A DNA stretch of 64,000 bases from the NCBI RefSeq assembly GCF_013184525.1, contig NZ_JAAOIZ010000001.1, forward strand, positions 558,001 through 622,000, given 5' to 3'. Within the stretch, counting starts at the first letter, position 1. Every line of letters starts with the position of its first letter. The position numbers and the translations under genes are program-made. The notes beneath the pieces are model-generated. The model was given only the letters and a program-made list of their open reading frames with translations, did not search any database and was not told where the DNA came from. Below, in pieces: positions 35,214 through 45,270 of this stretch. The stretch comes from Chryseobacterium sp. LAM-KRS1. Lineage in GTDB: Bacteria > Bacteroidota > Bacteroidia > Flavobacteriales > Weeksellaceae.

Positions 35214-38108
35214 ATGCAAGGAAAAGGACTTATTACAATTGTTGCTATTGTACTGGGGTTGATTTGCTTAAATGAGCTTATACCAACCTGGTACGCCAGC
35301 AAAATTGAATCGCAGATTGAAGCTGCGAACGGAAACGAGAAAGAGATCAAACGAATAAAGGAAGATACTCTTAATCTTGGTTATACGAAGCTTTATTATT
35401 CTAAAGCGAAAGACAAAGAAATGAAACTTGGTCTTGACTTGAAAGGAGGGATCAACGTTCTTTTGGAGATCAACCAAAGAGATTTGGTGAGTGATTTAAC
35501 GAATTACTCTTCTAATCCTGTTCTAATCGAAGCTTTAAATAAAACTGATGAGGTTCAGAAGAATTCTACTAAATCTTATGTAGATAATTTTTTCGATCAG
35601 TTTGATGCCATAAACAAAGCAAAAGGAACCAATCTTAAACTTGCAGATCCGGAAATATTTGGAAACACTAATCTTACTGAGATTAAGTATAATACTACTG
35701 ATGAGCAGGTAAAAAGTATCGTTAAAAGAAGAATTGATGCTTCTGTAGGTACTGCTTTTGAGGTTATCAGAACCAGAATTGATAAAATGGGGGCTGTACA
35801 ACCGAATGTTCAGAGAGTACCGGGAACAGCGAGAATTTCTGTTGAAATGCCTGGTATGAAAGACATCGATAAAGTAAAGAAAATGCTTCAGACTTCAGCA
35901 AAACTTCAGTTTTGGGAAGTACAGCAGGTTCCTGAAATTGCACCTTATTTTCAGACTTTAACAAGTGTGGTTGCAGCAAAAGGAGATTCTATGGGAGTTG
36001 CAAAGAATGTGAACTTCATGAACCTTTTACATTTAGACAAGTTAAGAACCAACGGAGTTGCTAACATTAAATTGTCTGATACTGCAGTTGTAAATAAAAT
36101 TTTAAACAGCAAAGTGGCTCAGGCATTACGTCCGGCTAACATTAAATATACCCAATTCATGTGGGGGTACAAACCAGAAGCTACAGATGCTGAGAGCCTT
36201 GTATTGTATGCCATAAGAGGAAACATCAACCAAAAAGCACCAGTAGACGGAGCTGTTGAAACTGCTAACATCAGCTATGATGAGCTGGGAAGAGTAGTAG
36301 TTGATATGCAGATGGATTCTAAAGGGGCTAAAGAATGGAAAACATTAACAGAGAAAAACGTTAATAAACCGGTTGCTGTAACTCTTGATAACAGGGTATA
36401 TACTGCACCGAACGTAGTAAATGCTATTCCTAACGGTAGAACTCAGATCTCCGGTAACTTCTCTCAGGAAGAAGCTAAAGAACTGGTAGACGTTTTAGGA
36501 GCAGGTAAATTACCGGCAGGAGCTAAAGTAGTTCAGGCTACACAGGTAGGACCGTCTCTAGGACAGGAATCTATTAATGCAGGGATGATCTCATTCGCTA
36601 TTGCATTTTTAATCATCATCGTTTATATCATTTTCTATTATGGTGGTGCTGGAGTGTACGCTGTAATCGCAATGGTTATTAACTTATTCTACATTTTCGG
36701 AATTATGGATTCCGGAGACTTTACGCTTACTCTTCCAGGTATTGCAGGTATCGTTCTTACAATGGCAATGGCTGTGGATACGAACGTAATTATCTACGAA
36801 AGAACCAAAGAAGAACTATTTGCCGGAAAAAGTATCTTGGAGGCCTACAAAGATGGTTTCAAACATGCATTAAATGCCATTATTGATGGTCACTCGACAA
36901 CATTCCTAACGGCAGTGGTGTTATTCTTCTTCGGAACGGGACCTATTAAAGGATTTGCTTTAACACTAATGATTGGTATTGCAATGACTTTATTTACTTC
37001 TGTATTGCTTTCAAGAGTAATGATCTTCAACAGACTAAATAAAGGAAAACACCTTTCTGTATGGACAGCTCCGACGAAAAATCTGTTCAGAAATACGTGG
37101 ATTGATTTTATTGGGAAAAGAAAATATGCGTATATTATTTCTGCTATATTAACTGTTATCTGCATCGGATCTATTGCAACTCAAGGATTTAAGTATGGAA
37201 TTGATTTCACTGGTGGTAGAAACTACGTGGTAAGGTTTGATAAAGATGTAAATGCTGAAGATATCGAACAGAATCTGGTAAAAATGTTTAAAACGGAAGA
37301 TGGTAAGAACTCTTCTGTTGAGGCTAAGACCTTTGGTAACTCTAAACAATTGAAAATCTCTACAGATTACCTTATTGATGATGAATCGCTTAAGGCTGAC
37401 CAGACTGTTGAGCAAAAATTATATGAAGGATTAAAAGGGAATTTACCGGCTAATATTTCACTTCACGATTTTAAATCTGCGGATAAAGACCATGCCGGAA
37501 TTATCTCTTCTGAGAAAGTAGGTCCTACTGTAGCAGATGACATCAAAACCCACGGTATTCTTGCAGTTGTTGCTGCTTTAGGAGGTATCTTTATCTATAT
37601 CCTTATCAGATTTAGAAAATGGCAATTCTCTCTGGGTGCTGTTGCTGCATTGTTCCACGATGCGATTATCATTCTGGGAGCTTATTCATTGCTGCATAAA
37701 TTCATGCCTTTCAATATGGAAATCAACCAGGATTTCATTGCTGCAATCCTTACCGTATTAGGGTACTCAATCAATGACACCGTGATTATCTTCGATAGAA
37801 TCAGGGAATATTTGAGAGAGAAGAAATCTTTAACATTGGCAGGTTTATTTGATGATTCAATTTCAAGTACATTGGGTAGAACATTCAATACCTCATTTAC
37901 AACGATCCTTGTAATTTTAGCAATCTTTATCTTTGGTGGAGATAATCTGAGAGGATTTATGTTTGCGATGCTAATTGGTATTGGTTTCGGTACCTACTCA
38001 TCCATATTTGTTGCTTCGGCTATTGCTTATGACTTCCTTAAGTCAGGGAAAGAAGAAGGAGTACATGGAAAAACGACTTCGAATAAAGAAGTCCTTGCTT
38101 CAAAATAA
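35214..38108 (+). CDS. secDF: Fused protein translocase subunit SecDF
   Basis: A 964-residue fusion of SecD and SecF, common in Bacteroidota. It has 12 predicted transmembrane helices. SecD features: LGLDLKGGINVLLEI near the start, a large periplasmic P1 domain, and GPSLGQESINAG before the first RND-like bundle. The SecF half begins near residue 640, with YGIDFTGGRNYVVRF, SEKVGPTVADDI and YSINDTVIIFDRIRE. It uses the proton gradient to pull proteins through SecYEG. Full length, monocistronic, with a terminator after. Confidence 0.95.
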   Translation: MQGKGLITIVAIVLGLICLNELIPTWYASKIESQIEAANGNEKEIKRIKEDTLNLGYTKLYYSKAKDKEMKLGLDLKGGINVLLEINQRDLVSDLTNYSSNPVLIEALNKTDEVQKNSTKSYVDNFFDQFDAINKAKGTNLKLADPEIFGNTNLTEIKYNTTDEQVKSIVKRRIDASVGTAFEVIRTRIDKMGAVQPNVQRVPGTARISVEMPGMKDIDKVKKMLQTSAKLQFWEVQQVPEIAPYFQTLTSVVAAKGDSMGVAKNVNFMNLLHLDKLRTNGVANIKLSDTAVVNKILNSKVAQALRPANIKYTQFMWGYKPEATDAESLVLYAIRGNINQKAPVDGAVETANISYDELGRVVVDMQMDSKGAKEWKTLTEKNVNKPVAVTLDNRVYTAPNVVNAIPNGRTQISGNFSQEEAKELVDVLGAGKLPAGAKVVQATQVGPSLGQESINAGMISFAIAFLIIIVYIIFYYGGAGVYAVIAMVINLFYIFGIMDSGDFTLTLPGIAGIVLTMAMAVDTNVIIYERTKEELFAGKSILEAYKDGFKHALNAIIDGHSTTFLTAVVLFFFGTGPIKGFALTLMIGIAMTLFTSVLLSRVMIFNRLNKGKHLSVWTAPTKNLFRNTWIDFIGKRKYAYIISAILTVICIGSIATQGFKYGIDFTGGRNYVVRFDKDVNAEDIEQNLVKMFKTEDGKNSSVEAKTFGNSKQLKISTDYLIDDESLKADQTVEQKLYEGLKGNLPANISLHDFKSADKDHAGIISSEKVGPTVADDIKTHGILAVVAALGGIFIYILIRFRKWQFSLGAVAALFHDAIIILGAYSLLHKFMPFNMEINQDFIAAILTVLGYSINDTVIIFDRIREYLREKKSLTLAGLFDDSISSTLGRTFNTSFTTILVILAIFIFGGDNLRGFMFAMLIGIGFGTYSSIFVASAIAYDFLKSGKEEGVHGKTTSNKEVLASK

Positions 38109-38124
38109 TTATACTACAATAAAT

Positions 38125-38160
38125 AAAAAAATAGCCTTTCATTTCGAAAGGCTATTTTTT
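38125..38160 (+). terminator. Intrinsic terminator after secDF
   Basis: A 15-bp perfect inverted repeat AAAAAATAGCCTTTC / GAAAGGCTATTTTTT with a 5-nt loop. Confidence 0.9.
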
Positions 38161-38305
38161 TATTTATTGGTTTAAATCTAAGGAAAGAGAATTGTTTGAA
38201 TAATTAAATGTTAAGCTGTAAATCCGACCTACTATTCAATCCTTGATAATCAATTATCATTATTAAATCTTCACAATTTAGAATCATTATACTTCTATAT
38301 TTCAT

Positions 38306-38313
38306 TAATTTTG
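38306..38313 (+). promoter_or_regulatory. -7 promoter element of the MFS pump gene
   Basis: TAATTTTG, an exact TAnnTTTG match, 7 nt above the ATG at 38321, predicting a very short leader. Confidence 0.5.
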
Positions 38314-38320
38314 CACAATT

Positions 38321-39547
38321 ATGGAAAATTCAAGGAAAAAAGCCGCCATGAGCTTTATTTTTATAACGCTCCTGATTGATATCACCGGATGGGGGATCAT
38401 TATTCCCGTTGTTCCTAAATTAATTGAGGAACTGATTCATGCAGACATCAGTGAGGCCGCAAAATATGGTGGCTGGCTTGGTTTCGCCTATGCGTTTACA
38501 CAGTTTATATTTTCCCCGGTAGTAGGAAATCTCAGTGATAAATACGGAAGAAGACCCATTATCCTCATTTCGCTTTTTGGATTTTCAATAGATTATGTTT
38601 TACTGGCTTTAGCTCCAAGTATCTGGTGGTTATTCCTGGGAAGAATTATAGCCGGAATCACAGGAGCGAGTGTAACCACTGCAAGTGCATACATCGCTGA
38701 TATCTCTACTGACGCGGACAGGGCTAAAAACTTTGGCCTAATAGGGGCGGCTTTTGGTTTGGGATTCATTATTGGACCTGTGCTGGGAGGTGTTCTGGGG
38801 CATTATGGCTCAAGAGTTCCATTCTACGCTGCGGCCGGTTTATGCCTGCTCAATTTTCTTTACGGATATTTTATTCTTCCTGAAAGTTTGGATAAAGATA
38901 AGAGAAGAGAATTCAGCTGGAAGCGTGCCAACCCTGTGGGATCATTTAAGTTTTTAGGTAAGCATCCTGAAATTTCAGGATTGATCGTGTCTTTAATTTT
39001 GATTTATATTGCAGGTCATGCTGTACAGAGTAACTGGAGTTTTTATACGATGTATAAATTCAGCTGGACGGAAAGGATGGTTGGATTATCTCTCGGAGCA
39101 GTAGGATTATTGGTCGGACTTGTACAGGGAGGTTTGATCCGTTGGACAACTCCAAGATTAGGAGAGCAGAAAAGTATTTATTACGGATTGGCATTGTATG
39201 CCATCGGAATGTTATTGTTTGCATTTGCTACAGAAGGGTGGATGATGTTTGCATTCCTTATTCCTTATTGTTTAGGAGGAATTTGTGGTCCTGCACTTCA
39301 ATCTGTGATTACAAAAAGTGTCCCTTCTAATGAACAAGGAGAATTGCAGGGCGCTTTAACAAGTCTGATGAGTGCTACGGCAATTGTAGGCCCTCCTATG
39401 ATGACAAACCTGTTTTATTACTTTACCCATGATGAGGCGCCATTTAAGTTTTCAGGAGCACCTTTCTTTTTAGCTTTCCTTCTCATGGCTGTAAGTGTGG
39501 TTATTTCATATTATGCATTCGAGAAAAATAGAGAAATTAAAAAGTAA
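38321..39547 (+). CDS. TCR/Tet-type MFS efflux transporter
   Basis: A 408-residue, 12-helix major facilitator protein. Motif [15 protein letters not shown] follows helix 2 and motif [17 protein letters not shown] is in helix 5; the [13 protein letters not shown] first helix matches the drug:H+ antiporters of the TetA class. The real substrate may be a drug or an endogenous metabolite; no TetR gene is adjacent, so a tetracycline role should not be assumed. A terminator follows. Confidence 0.85.
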   Translation: MENSRKKAAMSFIFITLLIDITGWGIIIPVVPKLIEELIHADISEAAKYGGWLGFAYAFTQFIFSPVVGNLSDKYGRRPIILISLFGFSIDYVLLALAPSIWWLFLGRIIAGITGASVTTASAYIADISTDADRAKNFGLIGAAFGLGFIIGPVLGGVLGHYGSRVPFYAAAGLCLLNFLYGYFILPESLDKDKRREFSWKRANPVGSFKFLGKHPEISGLIVSLILIYIAGHAVQSNWSFYTMYKFSWTERMVGLSLGAVGLLVGLVQGGLIRWTTPRLGEQKSIYYGLALYAIGMLLFAFATEGWMMFAFLIPYCLGGICGPALQSVITKSVPSNEQGELQGALTSLMSATAIVGPPMMTNLFYYFTHDEAPFKFSGAPFFLAFLLMAVSVVISYYAFEKNREIKK

Positions 39548-39558
39548 ATTATTTTAAA

Positions 39559-39602
39559 TAAAAAAGCAGAATATTAATAATGATATCCTGCTTTATTTTT
39601 TT
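39559..39602. terminator. Imperfect terminator between convergent genes
   Basis: AAAGCAG(A)ATATTA ... ATGATATCCTGCTTT forms an imperfect hairpin flanked by A and T runs between the MFS and lipoprotein genes. Confidence 0.6.
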
Positions 39603-39615
39603 AGCTATGTATTGA

Positions 39616-40557
39616 TTAAGGATAAAGGGACTTGGTTCCGTTACTTACGATATTACTTCCCAAACCGGAAAATGATACCGTAAAGTTACTTGAATTAAAG
39701 CTTAAAGAACCTGTCGGTGTACATAATCCAAGTGCATATCTGCATTGTCCGTAAGCTCCGGTTCTCTTTAATATTTTGCTTTCGCTTTTTGCTTTTCCTA
39801 AACTGATATTGCCCCAATCACTTACATCAGTATTAGATACGGTAGATCCATTATAATAAATCGTGATCTTATATCCGATTTCTCCTCTCTTGGATCCCCA
39901 TAGCCATTTTGCCGTCCACCATTCTTTATACCACTTCGAAAGTACCTTTGCCTGATTGTCATTAGAGGCTTCTACGTTACTTCCTCTATCCATCATTACC
40001 AGACCTCCTAACACATTATCCCAGATAATTCCATTGGTATTGTAGAAACATAATGAAGTAAATTGCTCTCCCTTATGATTCCATGTAATTTCAAGTACTT
40101 CTGTATTTGGTTTTACCTCCTGACTAATGACATCCTTCAGGCTTTGTTGGGCAACTGATAATTCATCTTCTGAATTAAAATTTGTCATTTTGCCTATTTT
40201 TACTGATGCAGGATCAGTAATATTACCAAACGCCACATAAGTATTTTTATCTGAAATGAGGTTTTGAGAAATGGAAATTCCATTTGCATCAGACAGCTTT
40301 CCTAAAACTGAAACTCCGGTAATCTGAAGATCATTTTTAAGGTATTGTTCCAGATTTTTCTTTGAATCATTCAATTGTGTTTGAACAATATCGGGAAGTG
40401 TTTGAGAAGAGGGAGTTAATACTTTTTTCAAATCGGAAACAGATTCTTTTTTTGCGGTATTTTCCTGAAGTACTTCAGTTGTTTCATTTTGGCAGCTTGT
40501 TAAAGACAGCACCATTGCCAAGGCAAAAACCTTGAAGGGAGTTACTAATTTTTTCAT
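39616..40557 (-). CDS. Lipoprotein of unknown function
   Basis: A 313-residue lipoprotein with lipobox LTSC (Cys22). A charged helical region (about 25-90) precedes a mixed alpha/beta domain (about 95-200). The C-terminal ~105 residues are beta-rich and Trp/Gly/Ser-rich (KEWWTAKWLWGSKRGEIGY to the end), with two Cys in QCRYALGLC that could form a tight disulphide. No family is recognised. It lies alone between a convergent transporter and a divergent tatA operon. Confidence 0.6.
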   Translation of the reverse strand: MKKLVTPFKVFALAMVLSLTSCQNETTEVLQENTAKKESVSDLKKVLTPSSQTLPDIVQTQLNDSKKNLEQYLKNDLQITGVSVLGKLSDANGISISQNLISDKNTYVAFGNITDPASVKIGKMTNFNSEDELSVAQQSLKDVISQEVKPNTEVLEITWNHKGEQFTSLCFYNTNGIIWDNVLGGLVMMDRGSNVEASNDNQAKVLSKWYKEWWTAKWLWGSKRGEIGYKITIYYNGSTVSNTDVSDWGNISLGKAKSESKILKRTGAYGQCRYALGLCTPTGSLSFNSSNFTVSFSGLGSNIVSNGTKSLYP

Positions 40558-40780
40558 AAGTATATATTTAATGTTTGTGTAGAAATAAAAATAATGAAAA
40601 ATTTCATATAATTCTTTAATGAGAGAATTAATTATTGATTAATTTAAAAAGACCGGAATATTAAGATGATTAATAAGCCTGAATTGAAAATATTTAAAGC
40701 TTTGAAATGGAAAATCTTAAAATTTGTTTAAATTTTATGTTTCTACATTATATATGTATAATCTTTTGTAATTTTACCTC

Positions 40781-41110
40781 ATGGAATTAAGCATTGGAGA
40801 AATGGCATTGATTGCAGTCGCAATCGTTGTATTATTCGGTCCGGATAAACTCCCTCAGATAGCGCGTGACTTAGGAGCAGGCGTAAGAAAGATGCGTGGA
40901 GCGGTAGAAGACATTAAAACCGAGATCATGAAAGAGACGGATAACCCTGTTTCTGAAATCAAACGTGAGATCGAAAAGGTGAAAGATGCTGCTAAAGATT
41001 TTAACCCAATGAAGAATATTGAAAAAGATATTCTTACCGAACCTTCTTCTGAGCCTGCAAAGCCAAAGCCTTCTGAAGATGAAACCTATGAAGGACCTGT
41101 AAGCAGATAA
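40781..41110 (+). CDS. tatA: Twin-arginine translocase subunit TatA/TatB family
   Basis: A 109-residue protein with one N-terminal helix (about 5-20) followed by FGPDKLPQIARDLGAGVRK, the amphipathic-helix signature of TatA/TatB, then a charged tail rich in Lys, Glu and Pro. The TatA and TatB forms cannot be separated confidently by eye. It forms the pore or adaptor of the Tat export system for folded proteins. No tatC is adjacent. The PAP2 gene follows after 3 nt. Confidence 0.88.
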   Translation: MELSIGEMALIAVAIVVLFGPDKLPQIARDLGAGVRKMRGAVEDIKTEIMKETDNPVSEIKREIEKVKDAAKDFNPMKNIEKDILTEPSSEPAKPKPSEDETYEGPVSR

Positions 41111-41113
41111 CTG

Positions 41114-41680
41114 ATGGAAGAAATCATTCAGGAAGATAAAAATGTCTTTTTATTTCTCAATAATTTGGGGAGTTCTTCGTTTGATCAGTTTTGGATGCTT
41201 ATCTCCAGTACATGGATCTGGGTTCCGCTTTATATTATTTTTCTGTATTTTCTTTATAAAAATTACCAGTTAAAATCCTTAGTTTTTATTCTTTTATTTA
41301 TACTTATAGGAACAACCGTGTCCGATCAGGTCGCTGGCATCTTTAAGCATGGAGTACAAAGGTTAAGACCTTGCCATGATCCTTCTCTTGAACATTATAT
41401 GAGGATCGTAAAATGTGGCGGACAATTTGGATTTTATTCTGCTCATGCATCGAATACTTTCTTTTTAGCTACATATCTGAGTGTTTTATTAGGAAAAAAA
41501 CTCAGATGGTTTCCTTATGCTATATTTGTATGGGCTGCAGTGGTTTCTTACAGCCGTATATATTTAGGAGTGCATTTCCCGATAGATATTTTGGTGGGGG
41601 CGTTTGTTGGACTTTTATTGGGAGTGATATTTAGTGCACTCGCGAAAAAAGTCATCAACAAACAAACGATAACCTCATGA
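41114..41680 (+). CDS. PAP2-family membrane phosphatase
   Basis: A 188-residue protein with 4-6 helices and the three phosphatase motifs: KHGVQRLRP (KxxxxxxRP), YSAH (PSGH variant) and SRIYLGVHFPID (SRxxxxxHxxxD). It likely dephosphorylates a lipid-linked pyrophosphate or phosphatidate on the outer face of the inner membrane. Two Cys in RPCHDP and VKCGGQF may pair. It overlaps the next gene by 4 nt (ATGA). Confidence 0.88.
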   Translation: MEEIIQEDKNVFLFLNNLGSSSFDQFWMLISSTWIWVPLYIIFLYFLYKNYQLKSLVFILLFILIGTTVSDQVAGIFKHGVQRLRPCHDPSLEHYMRIVKCGGQFGFYSAHASNTFFLATYLSVLLGKKLRWFPYAIFVWAAVVSYSRIYLGVHFPIDILVGAFVGLLLGVIFSALAKKVINKQTITS

Positions 41681-42492
41681 AAAAACATTTATTACTTGTA
41701 GTATTAGCATTTACATTTGCTAATCTTTATTCCCAGGACGCAAAAACAGCGGAAGAATGCTTTAAAAAAGCAGATTATAAGTGCGCCGAAGAGCAGTACG
41801 CTAAATTAGCCGAAAAAGAACAGATTCAGAAATACCAGTCGGAGTACTACAATAATCTGGGGACTTCCCAAAGGAGATTGGGTAAAACGAGCCTTGCTCT
41901 TAAATCGTATGAAGCAGCTCTGCGGGCAAATCCAATGTCGGCACCAGTATATGCTAATCTGGCATCGGTAAACAGCCAAAAAGGAAATAAACAGAAAGCC
42001 CTTGAATACATTGATAAAGGATTACAGATTGATGCTGAAAATGTAGATATGTATTTGACAAGGTCTAAAATTTATGACAGCCAGGGAAAGAAAGAACTGG
42101 CTATTAAAGATCTGAACCAGATTTTATCTTTTGCTCCGGAAAATATTTTTGCAAGAACGGGATTGGCTAATTTAAAGAAGAATAATGGCGATCTTGACGG
42201 AGCATTAAAAGATTATAATCAGCTCATTTCTGAAAAACCGGAGTCTTTGTTATACAACGGACGTGCGGAAGTCTATTTAAAAATGAAAAAACAGAAGGAG
42301 GCTTTGACTGATATCAATAAAGCTATTTCCATAGATCCGAAATTTGCTCAGTCCTATGTAACAAAATCTCTGATTTTGTTTGACGGTGCCAAGCCGAAAG
42401 AAGCTTGTGTCAATCTGGAGAAAGCTGTTGCTTTGGGATACGAAAAAGCAATTCTTGCAGATCATTTTGAAAAATGTCCTCCCGCCAAGTAA
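41677..42492 (+). CDS. Periplasmic TPR-repeat protein
   Basis: A 271-residue protein with a signal peptide (to about 19, LYSQ) and an array of about six tetratricopeptide repeats, visible as LGKTSLALKSYEAALRANP, GNKQKALEYIDKGLQID, GKKELAIKDLNQIL, GDLDGALKDYNQLIS and KEALTDINKAISIDP. It is a likely protein-protein scaffold. Translationally coupled to the PAP2 gene (4-nt overlap). It ends 2 nt before the convergent rlmH. Confidence 0.8.
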   Translation: MKKHLLLVVLAFTFANLYSQDAKTAEECFKKADYKCAEEQYAKLAEKEQIQKYQSEYYNNLGTSQRRLGKTSLALKSYEAALRANPMSAPVYANLASVNSQKGNKQKALEYIDKGLQIDAENVDMYLTRSKIYDSQGKKELAIKDLNQILSFAPENIFARTGLANLKKNNGDLDGALKDYNQLISEKPESLLYNGRAEVYLKMKKQKEALTDINKAISIDPKFAQSYVTKSLILFDGAKPKEACVNLEKAVALGYEKAILADHFEKCPPAK

Positions 42493-42494
42493 AC

Positions 42495-42968
42495 TTAATC
42501 GTTATGATAAGGTTTTCCCTGTAGAATCTGATCTGCACGATATAATTGTTCAACGATAAATAACCGGATCATCTGGTGGGTAAATGTCATTTTAGATAAT
42601 GACATTTTTTCGTTGGCTCTGGTATATATTTCCTCAGAAAACCCATAGGCTCCTCCGATTAGTATGTGGATCTTTTTTACCGACAAATTCATCCATGTAT
42701 CTATTTTCTGAGAGAATTCCCTGCTGGTAAACTGTTTTCCTTTTTCATCGAGAATAATAACGAGATCATTTTTATCTATATAATTCATAAAAAGCTTTGC
42801 CTCTTCTTTCTTCAGAAGATCTGAAGAGAGATTTTTGGCATTCTTAACATCAGGGATTTCTGTTATTTCAAAATTCCAATGTTTAGGAAGGCGGGGAATA
42901 TAATAATTGATCAAAGAATTAATTTCTTTATCATCTGTTTTACCGATACAAAGTAAACTTATTCGCAT
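42495..42968 (-). CDS. rlmH: 23S rRNA (pseudouridine-1915-N3)-methyltransferase
   Basis: A 157-residue SPOUT methyltransferase acting on 70S ribosomes at helix 69. The SAM-knot motif LIGGAYGFSEEIY and the C-terminal LSKMTFTHQMIRLFIVEQLY ... GKPYHND are family signatures. Same length as other RlmH proteins. Confidence 0.95.
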   Translation of the reverse strand: MRISLLCIGKTDDKEINSLINYYIPRLPKHWNFEITEIPDVKNAKNLSSDLLKKEEAKLFMNYIDKNDLVIILDEKGKQFTSREFSQKIDTWMNLSVKKIHILIGGAYGFSEEIYTRANEKMSLSKMTFTHQMIRLFIVEQLYRADQILQGKPYHND

Positions 42969-43127
42969 AGGATATAATCACATTTAGGATGACAAAGATA
43001 TTCATAAATTAAGGAATTTTACCGGGTTCCTATGATACATTTTACCCTTCGCTACCAACCGGTGTAATTTTCCGGTTCATTATCAAGTCTAAAAAAATCT
43101 GTATTTTTACGGAGCCAATATCACACG

Positions 43128-44150
43128 ATGAAAATACAATCTATTCCTTACTTATTTTTATATTTTCCGTTAGCTTCTTATGGTCAGGAAGTTAATGAGT
43201 ATAATAAGAAGTACAGGGAAGATAATAATACAATTTCTCTCGTTGCAGGCGTAAGCTACCTTAACAATTCCTTTGGACTTCGCTATGAAAGAGAAATTTT
43301 CAGGCTAAAACCAAATGATTCTTTTTACACTGAGCTTTTTCTAAGGTACAGATGGCTGGATACCAGTATTTCATTTACACCTAAACTGATTAAAATAAAT
43401 AATGATGATGATATCAAGGGGAAAACGAAATATTTCAATGTGAATTTTGCTTTTTTCCTGAATCCAAAGCTACGACAAATGATAGGTTATAATCAGATCA
43501 AAGGGTTGTATTTCCGGGATACCAGGAAGTATATAGATCTTTTGTTAAATGGTTCAGACGAAAGTATCAAGGATGCATATATTCAGTTTCCGGATGCTAA
43601 TTACAGGTCTTTTAAAGGGGAGACAAGTTATTTATGGGTCGGAAGTAAAGAGAACTACAGAAGCTATACTAATATGACTTATAAGCCTGCTAAAAATGAT
43701 TTTGTCGTTATTACAGGTCTGTTTTATCAGTATAATATATTGAAAGATTCCGATAGGGCAATATACAAGGGAGAAGTGATAGGAAGCGGGGAAGAAGGTT
43801 CTGCCACGAAAGATATAAGGCTGGCATTAAGAACAGGTGCAGGAATACAAAGAGTGATCGATAGTAATTGGTATGCGGTGGTTGAATTTTATCCTCAGCT
43901 TTATTATTCAAAGCTGATTGATGAAGACTTTCATGAATTTAATATGGGAATGAATTCCAATGTAAGGATCGGATATGATAACGGAAAATGGTTTGTTGGA
44001 GCCGGTACTCAGCTTAACTGGGTAAATAGTTCAAATTCGAATTTGTATTCATCTACACAATGGCAATTCAGGGCTGGAATTGGTCTGAGGTTTAATGCGC
44101 CACAAATAGTCAACAGAAATTTTGATAAAATAGATAATATCCTGAAATAA
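43128..44150 (+). CDS. Outer-membrane beta-barrel-like protein
   Basis: A 340-residue protein with a signal peptide (to about 19, YGQE) followed by amphipathic strands with aromatic ends (for example SFGLRYEREIF, WFVGAGTQLNWV, WQFRAGIGLRF), typical of a small outer-membrane barrel. No specific family is recognised. It precedes a YihY-family gene by 2 nt. Confidence 0.65.
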   Translation: MKIQSIPYLFLYFPLASYGQEVNEYNKKYREDNNTISLVAGVSYLNNSFGLRYEREIFRLKPNDSFYTELFLRYRWLDTSISFTPKLIKINNDDDIKGKTKYFNVNFAFFLNPKLRQMIGYNQIKGLYFRDTRKYIDLLLNGSDESIKDAYIQFPDANYRSFKGETSYLWVGSKENYRSYTNMTYKPAKNDFVVITGLFYQYNILKDSDRAIYKGEVIGSGEEGSATKDIRLALRTGAGIQRVIDSNWYAVVEFYPQLYYSKLIDEDFHEFNMGMNSNVRIGYDNGKWFVGAGTQLNWVNSSNSNLYSSTQWQFRAGIGLRFNAPQIVNRNFDKIDNILK

Positions 44151-44152
44151 TT

Positions 44153-45112
44153 ATGAATATAAAAACACCTAATTTTATCCTGAAGATTCAGGAATTCTTA
44201 GATGATATCCATATCCCGCTCCTGGGAATATCACTGTGGCAAATGTTTCAGATTTATATTTCGGGTATTTTTAAGGATAAGATAGGAAGAAAGGCAGCCG
44301 CTATTTCATGGAGTTTTACCATCAGTTTATTTCCGTTTCTCCTTTTCTTGCTTTCCGTTTTACCTTATATGCCGCATTATGATAAGCTTCATTTTTATAT
44401 TTTTGAAGTGCTGATTCACAATGTTTTCCCTTCCAATATGGAAACTGATGTTAGAGGCTATATTGAGAAAAGTATCATTCCCAATATGAGGGGAATCAGT
44501 AATCTAACCATTATTCTTGCCCTTGTTTTTGCTACAAACGGGACTTTTTCCCTTATCAATGGATTCAATGAAAATTCAGAAGAAAAGCTGAGTGACGTAA
44601 AAGAGTTTATTCTTTCTTTTTTTATTACCATAGGCTTTATCACTATAGTTTTTTTAGCCCTTTTCGGAGTCTATTATGTAGAAGTAGTTTTAAAACTATT
44701 TACACCTATCCATAATGTTTCCTGGCTGGTGAATAACCTTTCTAAGATTATTGGATTTGTGTCTTTTCCTCTTTTTTACTTTATTTTATTAGCGATGTTT
44801 TACTGGTTGGGAACAGTGAAGATTGCCAGGTTCAGGCAAGCGGTTCCTGGGGCTATTTTAACGACCGTTCTTTTTGTTCTCACTACTTACATATTTGCTA
44901 TTTATGTAAAAGATATCGCCCGTTATAATGTTCTGTACGGGTCCATTGGAAGTATGATTCTTTTAATGGTATGGGTAAATGTGAATGTTTATCTGCTATT
45001 ATTTGGTAATGAACTTAATATGGCTATCAGAAAACTCAGGATAGAAAAATTACTGGCTGATGAACTCCGAAAAGAAGTGCAGGCAGATCATTCCCCGAAC
45101 GAAAAAGACTAA
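44153..45112 (+). CDS. YihY/BrkB-family inner-membrane protein
   Basis: A 319-residue protein with about six helices. The RKAAAISWSFTISLFPFLLFLLS start and the YGSIGSMILLMVWVNVNVYLLLFGNELN end are the YihY signatures. Suggested roles (transport, envelope lipid homeostasis) are unproven. Probably cotranscribed with the preceding outer-membrane protein gene. Confidence 0.88.
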   Translation: MNIKTPNFILKIQEFLDDIHIPLLGISLWQMFQIYISGIFKDKIGRKAAAISWSFTISLFPFLLFLLSVLPYMPHYDKLHFYIFEVLIHNVFPSNMETDVRGYIEKSIIPNMRGISNLTIILALVFATNGTFSLINGFNENSEEKLSDVKEFILSFFITIGFITIVFLALFGVYYVEVVLKLFTPIHNVSWLVNNLSKIIGFVSFPLFYFILLAMFYWLGTVKIARFRQAVPGAILTTVLFVLTTYIFAIYVKDIARYNVLYGSIGSMILLMVWVNVNVYLLLFGNELNMAIRKLRIEKLLADELRKEVQADHSPNEKD

Positions 45113-45213
45113 TCTGAATTCTCTTCAATCAATATTGTATTGATTCAGCTAATATTTTATTTATGGGTCAATTAAAAATACCTGATTATATTTTTTCGTA
45201 TTCATTTTTATGG

Positions 45214-45250
45214 TAATTTAGTGACTAGTAAGAATTTGAAATTCTTGTAC
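45214..45250 (+). promoter_or_regulatory. -7 element and palindrome upstream of the knottin-like peptide gene
   Basis: TAATTTAG (45214-45221) is one base from TAnnTTTG. A hyphenated palindrome centred on AGAATTT-G-AAATTCT (45228-45250) starts about where transcription should begin, so it may be an operator or a 5'-leader hairpin. Confidence 0.35.
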
Positions 45251-45270
45251 AAATACCAAATTAATTTATT

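Noticed and set aside
38321..39547. Tetracycline resistance determinant
   Set aside because: The pump has the TCR/Tet-type fold but there is no TetR neighbour or mobile context; many chromosomal MFS pumps look like this.
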